Part shown: in pieces, positions 7,835 to 15,623 of the stretch
Position numbering within the stretch: the first letter of the stretch is position 1
How the letters are laid out: each line of letters starts with the position of its first letter
Assembly (NCBI GenBank): GCA_002721775.1
Contig: PBLM01000048.1
Coordinates: 11,040-35,357 of the forward strand
Direction: 5' to 3'
From: Rhodospirillaceae bacterium
GTDB lineage: Bacteria; Pseudomonadota; Alphaproteobacteria; Puniceispirillales; Puniceispirillaceae
Length of the DNA stretch: 24,318 nucleotides
Translations under genes and position numbers: made by a program
Notes under the pieces: generated by a model
Seen by the model: the letters and a program-made list of their open reading frames with translations, nothing else
What the model was told of the DNA's origin: nothing
Database searches by the model: none

Positions 7835-7864
7835 TTGACAGAAAAAACTTAATAAAATTAATAA
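7835..7864 (+). promoter_or_regulatory. Candidate sigma70-type promoter for mnmC
   Basis: TTGACA at 7835-7840 is a consensus -35 box. TTAATA (7858-7863, 17-base spacer) or TAATAA (7859-7864, 18-base spacer) could be the -10. It points toward mnmC with a leader of roughly 150 bases. The surrounding gap 7767-8018 is very AT-rich, which raises the chance of accidental matches. On the other strand I could not fix a flagellin promoter: TTGTTA-17-CATAAA and TTGTTC-17-TATTCG are weak options, and no good sigma28 or sigma54 box was seen. Confidence 0.4.
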
Positions 7865-7867
7865 ATT

Positions 7868-7887
7868 AATTAACTATTTAGTTAATT
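7868..7887. promoter_or_regulatory. Perfect 9-bp palindrome in the flagellin-mnmC gap (possible operator)
   Basis: AATTAACTA, then TT, then TAGTTAATT: nine base pairs with a 2-base centre. It lies just downstream of the candidate mnmC -10 box and about 100 bases before the flagellin start, so a protein bound here could affect both genes. It has no T-run, so it is not an evident terminator. AT-rich sequence makes chance palindromes more likely. Confidence 0.4.
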
Positions 7888-8018
7888 GAATTATCATCGA
7901 ATAGTTTATGAATTAGGTTTGAACAAGTAACAATGAATTTTCACAATGAAGGAGTGTTTATCTTAAATTTTATTATTTTTATAAATTGTTATAAGTTTAT
8001 GAAAATGACGAGTTTTTC

Positions 8019-9833
8019 ATGAAACAGCCTCCTCTACCACAATTGCCTCTTGAAGATGCGTTTATATGTGACAAAGTTCTACGCTCCAAACGCTATGATG
8101 ATATTTACTTTTCAGACGAAAATGGCTTGGCTGAGACGCGCCATGTCTTCATTCATGGTACAGACTTACGAGAAAAATTGGCAAGACAAGAGTATCTTAT
8201 AATCGCAGAAACAGGCTTTGGTACAGGCCTGAATTTTCTAGCCGTAGTTGCTGAAGTATTGCTTCTGAAAAGTAAAACGAAGATAGATTTTGTGTCTGTT
8301 GAGGGCAATCCGCTAAGTAGAGAGAAAGTTGAGGTTGCTTTGCGTGCTTTTCCTGAATTACGTCATATTTATAAGCAGATGCTGCAACAGTGGCCGCGAC
8401 GGTGGCTAGGTGTTCACCATATGAGCTTTCTTAGTGGACAAATAAATTTGCATCTTCATTATGGACAAGCAGAACAGGTTCTTCCAACGCTGGATTTTTC
8501 TGCAGATATTTGGTTTCTTGATGGTTTTTCTCCAGCTAAAAACCCAGATATTTGGTCAGATAAAATTATTAAGGAAATTGCGCGTCTGTCCGCTCTGAAC
8601 TCTCGTTTGGCTACATTTACCGTTGCAGCGTCAGTAAGGTCATCATTAGCAAATGCTGGCTTTGCGTGCACTAAAGTTGCTGGTTTTGGGCGTAAACGAG
8701 ATATGTTAACTGCGTCTTATGAAAAGGGTATTGCCCTGCACGAAAAACCACGTCCGCGCACAGCTCTGGTCATTGGTGGTGGAATCGCTGGCTGTGCAGT
8801 AGCCGGTGCTCTAAAAACGCTCGGAATAGAGGTGATTATTCTTGATGCGGCGGCGCAAAGGGGGGCAGGGGCCTCTGGAAATCCTGCAGGTATTGTTGTG
8901 CCTTTTTTAACAGTTGGGGATATGATTGGCGCGCGACTATCTATCTCCTGTCTTGCTGATACACGTGTCTTTCTTGACGCACATAACTTGATTGCTAGTA
9001 ATGGTATAATCAGCCTTGATCATGATAAGCGTAAATCATCACGTCAGAAGAAAATTGCTGAGCAGGGGTTTCCGTCTGACCTAGCGATATACAAAACTGC
9101 AGATGAATTATCGGTTCACTGTGGCCTGCCAGTTAGTTCAGGTGGGTTGTTGTTTGAGAGTGGGGCGGTTATCCAACCGCAAGAGCTGTGCAGTCACCTC
9201 TCACAAGGTGTTGAGCGTATATACAATGCAGAATTTACTTCAATTTCTGGTGATACAGATGTTTGGACCACACATTGTGCGGATGGCCGCATATTTGAAG
9301 CTGACCATGTTGTTCTGTGTACAGGTGCAGATCTGCCGCCGCTTTTGAGGATTATAGGTCATGATTTAGGAAAATGTCAGGTTACAACAGGTCAGTTGAG
9401 TATTTTACCAAAGACCACAGAATTATCCGCACTTCAGATGGCTTTGAATTACTCAGGATACCTAACCCCAGTTGTGAATAATCGCCAGTATTTGGGGGCT
9501 GGATTTGATCCTATAGAAGATACAGCTGTATCGCAAAAAGGTCATCTTCATAATTTGGAATTGATGCCAGTTAACCTTCGGCAGCTTGCAGGTCAACAAT
9601 CTGGATGGGAGGGTAGGAAATCACGCCGCCTAGCCTACCCTGATAGACTGCCTATAGCAGGAAATTTCGCTCCGGGCTTGTCAGTTGTCAGCGCTCTTGG
9701 AGCGCGTGGGTTGACCCTTGCGAGGTTAATTGGAAAATCAGTAGCTCAAGAAATTGCTGGTCGTCCATCTATACTGCCCTATCAAATTATGATGGCATTG
9801 CATCCGCAGCGTTTTTTTCATAAGTCACTTTAG
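8019..9833 (+). CDS. mnmC: Bifunctional tRNA mnm5s2U34 methyltransferase / cmnm5s2U34 FAD oxidoreductase MnmC
   Basis: Completes the wobble-uridine modification mnm5s2U34 in tRNA. The N-terminal methyltransferase (about 1-240) has the SAM motif ETGFGTGLNFL (from residue 64) and DIWFLDGFSPAKNPDIW. The C-terminal FAD-dependent oxidase starts at the dinucleotide motif VIGGGIAGCA (GGGIAG 253-258), which removes the carboxymethyl group, and ends with the conserved RLPIAG and GARGLTLA segments. At 604 residues it is somewhat shorter than E. coli MnmC (about 668), but both halves are complete. The ATG at 8019 begins MKQPPLPQLPLEDAF; its ribosome binding site is weak. It is divergent from the flagellin and converges with the SDR gene, 5 bases apart. 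Confidence 0.95.
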   Translation: MKQPPLPQLPLEDAFICDKVLRSKRYDDIYFSDENGLAETRHVFIHGTDLREKLARQEYLIIAETGFGTGLNFLAVVAEVLLLKSKTKIDFVSVEGNPLSREKVEVALRAFPELRHIYKQMLQQWPRRWLGVHHMSFLSGQINLHLHYGQAEQVLPTLDFSADIWFLDGFSPAKNPDIWSDKIIKEIARLSALNSRLATFTVAASVRSSLANAGFACTKVAGFGRKRDMLTASYEKGIALHEKPRPRTALVIGGGIAGCAVAGALKTLGIEVIILDAAAQRGAGASGNPAGIVVPFLTVGDMIGARLSISCLADTRVFLDAHNLIASNGIISLDHDKRKSSRQKKIAEQGFPSDLAIYKTADELSVHCGLPVSSGGLLFESGAVIQPQELCSHLSQGVERIYNAEFTSISGDTDVWTTHCADGRIFEADHVVLCTGADLPPLLRIIGHDLGKCQVTTGQLSILPKTTELSALQMALNYSGYLTPVVNNRQYLGAGFDPIEDTAVSQKGHLHNLELMPVNLRQLAGQQSGWEGRKSRRLAYPDRLPIAGNFAPGLSVVSALGARGLTLARLIGKSVAQEIAGRPSILPYQIMMALHPQRFFHKSL

Positions 9834-9838
9834 ACTAG

Positions 9839-10576
9839 TCAACTCAGCTCTACAACCAGCTCAGCTGCTTTATAAAGCATTCCCTGGCTAGTACAGTCAG
9901 GGCTCAATAAGTGCAGAAAGGCGGGTGTTATATCCTCTGCAGTGAGTAATTTTTTTGGGTCTTCACCAGGATAGGCTGCTGCCCTCATAGCGGTACGGGT
10001 TGCTCCGGGGTCAATCATATTTATCCTGAGATTGGTTTTTTCACTCTCTGCTGCCCAGGCTCGCGCCATCGATTCCAATCCAGCTTTTGAGACAGCATAG
10101 GCTCCCCAATAAGCACGTGCGCCCTTTGCTGCGCCGCTGGACACCAAAACCGCTCGAGCTGCTTCAGCTTCACGCAGAAGACTGTCAAAAGCGGCAATTT
10201 GATACCAAACAGATGTCAAATTTACCATCATGGTCTTTTCAAAAATTTCAGGATCGATATGTGGCAGAGGGGCCATCTGTCCAAGCTGACCTGCATTGGC
10301 AACAAATCCATCCAAGCGGCCCCAACGTGTTGCTATGACCTTCCCAAGGCGGGCCATTGCGGCCGTATCGGTCTGGTCCAGCTCAACAATAGTTGCTTTT
10401 CCACCATTTTTAGAAATTTCATCATCCAGCTCTTCAAGAGCTCCCACGGTTCGGCCAGTTATGATCACTTCCGCTCCAGCCTTTGCACAATTCAACGAAA
10501 CTGAGCGCCCGATACCACGGCTAGCACCAGTGATAAGAATGATCTTTTGTGTTAAATCTGGGCGTACAGGTGACAT
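9839..10576 (-). CDS. Short-chain dehydrogenase/reductase (YciK-like)
   Basis: NAD(P)-dependent oxidoreductase of the classical SDR family, 245 residues. The cofactor motif TGASRGIG is at 16-23, the VANAG motif at about 92-96, the catalytic Ser at 146/147 and YAVSK with Tyr160 and Lys164. The C-terminal half has IDPGATRT, where SDRs usually carry PG. The substrate cannot be read from the sequence; it resembles YciK-type proteins. It follows cvpA after a 162-base gap (10577-10738) that holds only an alternating TA run and no gene I can support. In related genomes as I recall them purF sits between cvpA and this SDR. The start has a poor ribosome binding site. Specific function unknown. Confidence 0.9.
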   Translation of the reverse strand: MSPVRPDLTQKIILITGASRGIGRSVSLNCAKAGAEVIITGRTVGALEELDDEISKNGGKATIVELDQTDTAAMARLGKVIATRWGRLDGFVANAGQLGQMAPLPHIDPEIFEKTMMVNLTSVWYQIAAFDSLLREAEAARAVLVSSGAAKGARAYWGAYAVSKAGLESMARAWAAESEKTNLRINMIDPGATRTAMRAAAYPGEDPKKLLTAEDITPAFLHLLSPDCTSQGMLYKAAELVVELS

Positions 10577-10738
10577 GACTTATTTCAAAAGCCATCTTCC
10601 TGAGAGAGAAGGTCAAAAGGAATCATTATGCATCAACTTTTCTTAGAAATTTGTTTGGAGCGTATATATATATCAAGATGGAAGAGAATATCGTATTTAT
10701 GGTGGGACGTCCATGTAAAGGACTTCTTGAGAAGGCAT

Positions 10739-11362
10739 TTATTGACGTTCATCATCACGTAAACTGAGGTTTTCCCCTAATCTTTTTGTTTGTTTCTTTT
10801 TAGTTTCTAGTGTGGAGTTTATAAATGTTGGGTCGAGAGCCATCAAAGATAGTCGCGACTGCCAATCAGCAGGCAAAAATGGGGTAAAAACTGAAGTAAT
10901 CATGCGGATATAGGAGCTGGATTGGCTATCCTTCATAAATGGGTAAAGCTTATCTTCTGACTGTACAAACAATACAGCTCCAACATAAAACATAGTTATC
11001 AGCAAGCCCCCACGAATTAATCCAAAGATGACGCCAAGCCATGTATCCAGCACGCCGAGTCCAGCTCGCTTAAGTCCTGGGGCAACAAGAGAGGCAAAAA
11101 TAAACCAGATTAAAGCTGTGCTAGCAAATGGCAGAGCCCAAGATAACACCTCGGTCAATCCATCGACGGCAATAAAATCAGCCAACCAGTTTTCTACAGA
11201 CGAAGCTGTTAGTCGGGCAACAAAAATTGAAATTAACCAGCCTGCCAAACCGAGAAATTCGCGTGTCATGCCACGTAATGTTGAAAAGATTGCAGAGATG
11301 ATCAGAGTAAGAATGACCGCATAGTCAAATAATGTAAGTGTTGATAATGATATCTCTGGCAT
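10739..11362 (-). CDS. cvpA: CvpA family inner-membrane protein
   Basis: Integral membrane protein of the CvpA (colicin V production) family, 207 residues. Four hydrophobic segments are visible at about 11-29, 36-54, 72-97 and 109-131, with the family loop STLRGMTREFLGLAGW between the first two and GLGVLDTWLGVIFGLIRGGL before the fourth. A basic and polar tail (about 180-207, KKKQTKR) would be cytoplasmic. It lies 34 bases after radA on the same strand, the common alphaproteobacterial order. The molecular function of CvpA is not settled; roles in envelope stress tolerance have been proposed. The start ATG gives MPEISLSTLTLFDYAV, typical of the family. Confidence 0.93.
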   Translation of the reverse strand: MPEISLSTLTLFDYAVILTLIISAIFSTLRGMTREFLGLAGWLISIFVARLTASSVENWLADFIAVDGLTEVLSWALPFASTALIWFIFASLVAPGLKRAGLGVLDTWLGVIFGLIRGGLLITMFYVGAVLFVQSEDKLYPFMKDSQSSSYIRMITSVFTPFLPADWQSRLSLMALDPTFINSTLETKKKQTKRLGENLSLRDDERQ

Positions 11363-11396
11363 GTCTGCCTCCCTGGCAGTACTTCAGACGCTATGT

Positions 11397-12767
11397 TCAA
11401 GTGATTCCGCCGAGACTGTCAATGAATTCCGACAGATTTGCTGGCAAACTCAAAGAAATACCCTTCGGTGGTTTTATTTTATTACTCAGCCGAGGTAGCG
11501 TGGCCTTTTCAAAACCTAATTTAGCCGCTTCCTTCAGTCGTGTTTCCGCCTGCGCGACCTGCCGTAATTCAGCAGATAAAGCGACCTCGCCAAAAAATAC
11601 AGTTCGTGCGGGAAGCGGCTTGGCGGTGACAGATGAGATTAATGCCGCAGCTACAGCCAGATCTGCCGCGGGTTCCTGAATGCGCAAGCCGCCTGCTACA
11701 TTCAAAAAGATATCGCGGCCGGAGAGCGGCACCCCGCAACGGGCTTCCAAAACAGCTGTCAGCATAGCTAGGCGACCTGTGTCCCAACCAACTACATTCC
11801 GTCTCGGCGTTGCTAATGTTGACGGGGCAACAAGGGCTTCAATTTCAACAAGCAAGGGTCTGGTACCTTCCAGGCCAGCGAACACTGCCGTGCCAGCAAC
11901 CCTGTTTTGCCTGTCGCCTAGAAATAATTCCGATGGGTTGGGAACTTGCTGAAGGCCTGTTTCAGACATTTCAAACACGCCAATTTCATCAGTAGCACCG
12001 AAACGGTTTTTCACACCCCGCAGAATGCGAAAATGATGTGAACGGTCGCCTTCAAAATACAGCACGCAATCGACCATATGTTCCAACACACGCGGTCCCG
12101 CGATTGCGCCATCCTTTGTGACATGGCCAACAAATATAACTGCTGCCCGGCTGCTCTTTGCAGCTCTTATCAGCTCATGTGCTGACGCTCTGACTTGGCT
12201 TACTGTTCCCGGGGCACTGTCAAGGCCGGGGACAAACATGGTCTGAATGGAATCGATAACCAATAAATCCAGACCTGGTGTATTTCGAACGGTCTCTGCA
12301 ATATCTCCTGCATTAGTCGCAGCAGCCAGTCCAGCCTCAGCATTCTGCAAGCCCAGACGCACTGCCCGCATACGCACCTGTTCAACTGATTCCTCACCTG
12401 TTATATAGGCTGTTTTCTGACCTGCAAGGCCTAGTTTGCAAACTAGCTGCAGCAACAAGGTTGACTTTCCAATTCCTGGGTCGCCACCAATCAGCAAAGC
12501 AGAGCCGGGAACTAGGCCTCCACCTGTGACACGATCAAATTCTTTAATATTTGTAAAGTATCTTTGATAAGCACCCTCAGCATTCACAGATGAGAGTAAT
12601 TTTAATTCAATGGTTTTTGCTGATTTGCGTTTGGCCTGTCCTGGAACTTGTTCTATCCGTTCTTCAACAAGAGTGTTCCAATCACCACAAGAGTCGCATT
12701 TGCCTGCCCACTTCGGACTTACAGCACCGCATGACTGACAATGAAATTGAGATGCAGAACGCGCCAT
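11397..12767 (-). CDS. radA: DNA repair protein RadA (Sms)
   Basis: RecA-like ATPase that promotes branch migration during recombination repair. The N-terminal zinc finger has Cys10, Cys13, Cys24 and Cys27 (FHCQSCGAVSPKWAGKCDSC). Walker A is GGDPGIGKS (Lys101), Walker B is LLVIDSIQ, and the RadA-specific KNRFG motif is at 253-257. The C-terminal Lon-protease-like domain follows, with VVGWDTGRLAML, LNVAGGLRIQEPAADL and FGEVALSAELRQV. At 456 residues it is full length. The start ATG gives MARSASQFHCQSCG, the usual RadA beginning. It follows mlaF by 11 bases and precedes cvpA by 34 bases, so it is probably in the alr-mlaE-mlaF-radA-cvpA transcription unit. Confidence 0.97.
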   Translation of the reverse strand: MARSASQFHCQSCGAVSPKWAGKCDSCGDWNTLVEERIEQVPGQAKRKSAKTIELKLLSSVNAEGAYQRYFTNIKEFDRVTGGGLVPGSALLIGGDPGIGKSTLLLQLVCKLGLAGQKTAYITGEESVEQVRMRAVRLGLQNAEAGLAAATNAGDIAETVRNTPGLDLLVIDSIQTMFVPGLDSAPGTVSQVRASAHELIRAAKSSRAAVIFVGHVTKDGAIAGPRVLEHMVDCVLYFEGDRSHHFRILRGVKNRFGATDEIGVFEMSETGLQQVPNPSELFLGDRQNRVAGTAVFAGLEGTRPLLVEIEALVAPSTLATPRRNVVGWDTGRLAMLTAVLEARCGVPLSGRDIFLNVAGGLRIQEPAADLAVAAALISSVTAKPLPARTVFFGEVALSAELRQVAQAETRLKEAAKLGFEKATLPRLSNKIKPPKGISLSLPANLSEFIDSLGGIT

Positions 12768-12778
12768 AATCTATTTTT

Positions 12779-13573
12779 TCAAACTCCTGTTTTCGCCGCC
12801 AGAATCGCCTCATCTGTGAGCGGACCTTGTGAATGGCCATGAACAAATTGGTCAACTTCAGCAATGCCACTGTTAAACATTTGCGTTGAGGGGCCAGACC
12901 AAATAACGCGCCCTTTATGGATCATGGCCACTTGATCAGCAATGCGGCGCACAGATGCCATGTCATGGCTGATTGTTAGGGCTGTTGCCCCAAGACGCCT
13001 GACTGAGTCCAGAATAAGATTATCAATCACACCGCCAGTGATGGGATCAAGGCCGGATGTTGGTTCGTCGAATAAAAGAATTTCGGGCTTGTCTGCAATC
13101 GCCCTTGCTAAGGCAACACGCTTTTGCATGCCCCCTGACAGTTCAGCTGGATATTGGTCAATAACACTTGCCTCAAGGCCAAGCTGAACGACAATTTCAG
13201 CTGCAGCTTCACGGGCTTTTTGCCTCGACAAGTATGTGTTCTGTCTGAGTCTAAAAGTGATGTTCTGCCAAATAGGCAGGCTGTCAAACAGCGCGCCAAA
13301 CTGAAAGGTCATGCCAAAGCGGCGCAGCATTTCTTCTCTTTGTGTTCGTGACTGGCTAACAGTTTCCTTGCCGTCAATCTTTATTGAACCGGAATTAGGA
13401 ACAATCAGACCAAGCAGGCATTTGATCATGACGGACTTCCCGCATCCTGACGTGCCAATAATGCATAAGGATTGCCCATCGGGAATAGACAGGCTTACAT
13501 CGCTGAGAACAACTTTACTGCCAAAGGATTTTGCCAGATGTGAGATTTCAATTTTTGACGGTTTGATTGCCAT
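12779..13573 (-). CDS. mlaF: ABC transporter ATPase, MlaF-like
   Basis: ATPase subunit of an MCE-type (Mla) phospholipid transport ABC complex at the inner membrane. Walker A is GTSGCGKS (40-47), the Q-loop region MTFQFGALFDSLPIW is characteristic of MlaF, the signature is LSGGMQKR (145-152), Walker B is LLFDEP (166-171) and the H-loop is ALTISHDM. At 264 residues it has the usual length. It begins 6 bases after mlaE ends, so the two form the transporter core. No MCE substrate-binding protein (MlaD) or periplasmic MlaC is in the window; these parts must be elsewhere or absent. Mla direction and substrate are inferred from the family. Confidence 0.92.
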   Translation of the reverse strand: MAIKPSKIEISHLAKSFGSKVVLSDVSLSIPDGQSLCIIGTSGCGKSVMIKCLLGLIVPNSGSIKIDGKETVSQSRTQREEMLRRFGMTFQFGALFDSLPIWQNITFRLRQNTYLSRQKAREAAAEIVVQLGLEASVIDQYPAELSGGMQKRVALARAIADKPEILLFDEPTSGLDPITGGVIDNLILDSVRRLGATALTISHDMASVRRIADQVAMIHKGRVIWSGPSTQMFNSGIAEVDQFVHGHSQGPLTDEAILAAKTGV

Positions 13574-13579
13574 ATAGAC

Positions 13580-14356
13580 TTACCCAAAAAATAGTGCGGT
13601 CACAAGGTAATTTGCGATCAAAATCAATATCGATGAGGACACAACAGCATTTGTTGTTGCCACACCGACTCCTTCTGCGCCACGACCGCTGTGATAGCCA
13701 TGATAACACCCCATCAAAGCAATCAGAAAACCAAAAACGGCAGCTTTTACCAAGCCGAGCATTACGTCTGAGAATTCGAGATATTGTAAAGTCCGAGACA
13801 AATACAAAGACGGGTTGAAGTTTAGCTGATACACGCCAACCAGATATCCCCCCAGAACACCTATGATGTCGCCAATCAGAACCAAGACCGGCAGGCATAG
13901 GGTGCCAGCTATTAACCTGGGCGCAACCAGATACTGCATCGGCCTTGTAGATAATGTATCCAAAGCATCAATCTGATCTGTCACGCGCATTGTGCCAAGT
14001 TCTGCTGCCATGGATGCACCAATGCGCCCAGCAACCATAAGCCCGGCTAATACAGGGCCAAGCTCACGTGTGACAGACAAAACAACAACTGTTGCCACAG
14101 TGTCCTCTGCTGAAAACCGGGCAAAGCCAGTATAGCTCTGTAAGGCTAGGACCATTCCAGAGAATAGTGTTGTCAATCCCACAACTGGAAGGGAAAAGAA
14201 GCCAATATCTAAAATTTGTCTGCCTAGCTGTCGGCCATAGAGAGGTGCCGCAAAAGACCAGCGTACAGCAGCAAATGTGAATAAGCTGATTCTGCCAACC
14301 GCAGCCAGGAACGACAGGCTAGTCTGGCCAATATTGCGGATAAGCCCCAGAATCAT
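13580..14356 (-). CDS. mlaE: ABC transporter permease, MlaE family
   Basis: Membrane subunit partnering MlaF. The 258-residue protein has an amphipathic N-terminus (MILGLIRNIGQTSLSF), then hydrophobic segments and the MlaE hallmark region from about residue 90: VLSVTRELGPVLAGLMVAGR, GASMAAELGTMRVTDQIDAL and the PRLIAGTLCLPVL loop, followed by GLVKAAVFGFLIALMGCYHG and a final membrane span. The start has AAAGGCC a few bases upstream. It follows alr by 33 bases and overlaps nothing. Only E and F of the Mla system are here. The family call is firm; the exact lipid cargo is inferred. Confidence 0.92.
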   Translation of the reverse strand: MILGLIRNIGQTSLSFLAAVGRISLFTFAAVRWSFAAPLYGRQLGRQILDIGFFSLPVVGLTTLFSGMVLALQSYTGFARFSAEDTVATVVVLSVTRELGPVLAGLMVAGRIGASMAAELGTMRVTDQIDALDTLSTRPMQYLVAPRLIAGTLCLPVLVLIGDIIGVLGGYLVGVYQLNFNPSLYLSRTLQYLEFSDVMLGLVKAAVFGFLIALMGCYHGYHSGRGAEGVGVATTNAVVSSSILILIANYLVTALFFG

Positions 14357-14389
14357 TATGTGGCCTTTTTTTCTGTTGTCTGGTGGCTC

Positions 14390-15520
14390 TTACGCAGCAG
14401 TACCACTTTGTATTCCATCATAATGTCGCTTTGCCCGTACGCCAAGACCTGTCATCACTTCATAGGCGATTGTTTGACTGTCCATTGCCATTCGTTCAAG
14501 TGGGTAGCCAGACCAAATAAGGTCAGCATGTTCTGCTTTCTGCAGGATTTGCTCTGGTATTTTGCTGACATCTGCTACGATTAAATCCATAGATACTCTT
14601 CCCACTAGAGGGGCCGCATGACCGCCAATGCCAACCAGGGCGATTTTATTCCGTTCTGGCTGAAATAAAGCTCGGGCATAGCCATCAGCATATCCTACGC
14701 CAATTGTTGCTAGTTTCATCGCGGCCTCTGCCGCAAATTCTGCGCCATAGCCAACAGATTGTCCCTTATCTATGTCTCTTATTTGGAGGATTTCAGCCTG
14801 CCAATTCAACACTGGTTTCAGTTGTTTATCTTTTGTTGCCGGATCAGTCATAGCCCCATACAGGCTGATACCAGGCCGAGTCAGATCAAAATGATATCTT
14901 TCTGCTAGAAAAATGCCAGCACTGTTGGCCAGGCTCTTTGGGGCGTATTCAATTTGGGTTGCTAGGGTTGAGAACATGTTCAGCTGTTCTGCGTTCAAGC
15001 TGTGCAGGGGGCTATCTGCACATGCCAAATGGCTCATCACAAGGCAAAGTGGCAAGGGGCTGCCAGGGTTGAGATGTTCTTCTAGTCTCTGAATTTCATT
15101 CGGGGCAAGACCCAGACGGCTCATTGCCGTATCTATATGGAGAGCTGAGGGCAAAGAGGAAGAATTTGCTCTGTTGAAGTTAACAAGATGTTCAATTTGT
15201 TCTGTTGTATTTATAACTGGTGTCAGCTTAAAGGCCTGATATTCTGTCAATTCATTAGCCTTTGGCCCTTCTAAAACAAAGATGTGAGAGGGCTTTTCTA
15301 CTAAAGACTGCCTTAAGGTCACAGCCTCATCTAACTGCGCCACAAAAAAATGTCTGCAGCCGCTGTCATATAGTGCATGGCTGACAGGCACCATACCCAA
15401 TCCATAGCCGTCAGCTTTAACGGCTGCAGCTGTAATGCATCTAGGTGCGCTGCAGCTGTCCAGATATTGATAATTTGATTTTAAGGCGTTTAAATTTATG
15501 TTGAGCTGCGAGGCGCCCAT
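14390..15520 (-). CDS. alr: Alanine racemase
   Basis: Pyridoxal-phosphate enzyme interconverting L- and D-alanine for peptidoglycan. The PLP-binding lysine is in AVKADGYGLG (Lys35). The second catalytic residue, the tyrosine of VGYGAEF, is Tyr258. Other family segments are HIDTAMSRLG, MSHLACAD, NSAGIF, RPGISLYG and GRVSMDLIVADVS. At 376 residues it is full length, with the TIM barrel N-terminal and the beta domain C-terminal. The start ATG is preceded by GGAGAGGAC, a good ribosome binding site. It lies 103 bases after dnaB, the order usual in alphaproteobacteria, and heads the set alr-mlaE-mlaF-radA-cvpA. No clear promoter was found in 15521-15623. Confidence 0.96.
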   Translation of the reverse strand: MGASQLNINLNALKSNYQYLDSCSAPRCITAAAVKADGYGLGMVPVSHALYDSGCRHFFVAQLDEAVTLRQSLVEKPSHIFVLEGPKANELTEYQAFKLTPVINTTEQIEHLVNFNRANSSSLPSALHIDTAMSRLGLAPNEIQRLEEHLNPGSPLPLCLVMSHLACADSPLHSLNAEQLNMFSTLATQIEYAPKSLANSAGIFLAERYHFDLTRPGISLYGAMTDPATKDKQLKPVLNWQAEILQIRDIDKGQSVGYGAEFAAEAAMKLATIGVGYADGYARALFQPERNKIALVGIGGHAAPLVGRVSMDLIVADVSKIPEQILQKAEHADLIWSGYPLERMAMDSQTIAYEVMTGLGVRAKRHYDGIQSGTAA

Positions 15521-15623
15521 GTCCTCTCCATGATCCTGCTTACCCTGCTGGGTCTTTATGTCTATTTAGGATAGGCGGAAATTTGGTTTTCGTCATTCAA
15601 AAATCTGTATAGGAGCAACGTGA

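Noticed and set aside
10658..10675. TA-rich run between the SDR gene and cvpA as a terminator or repeat element
   Set aside because: It is a short alternating TA run without a GC stem or T-tail and not repeated elsewhere that I saw.
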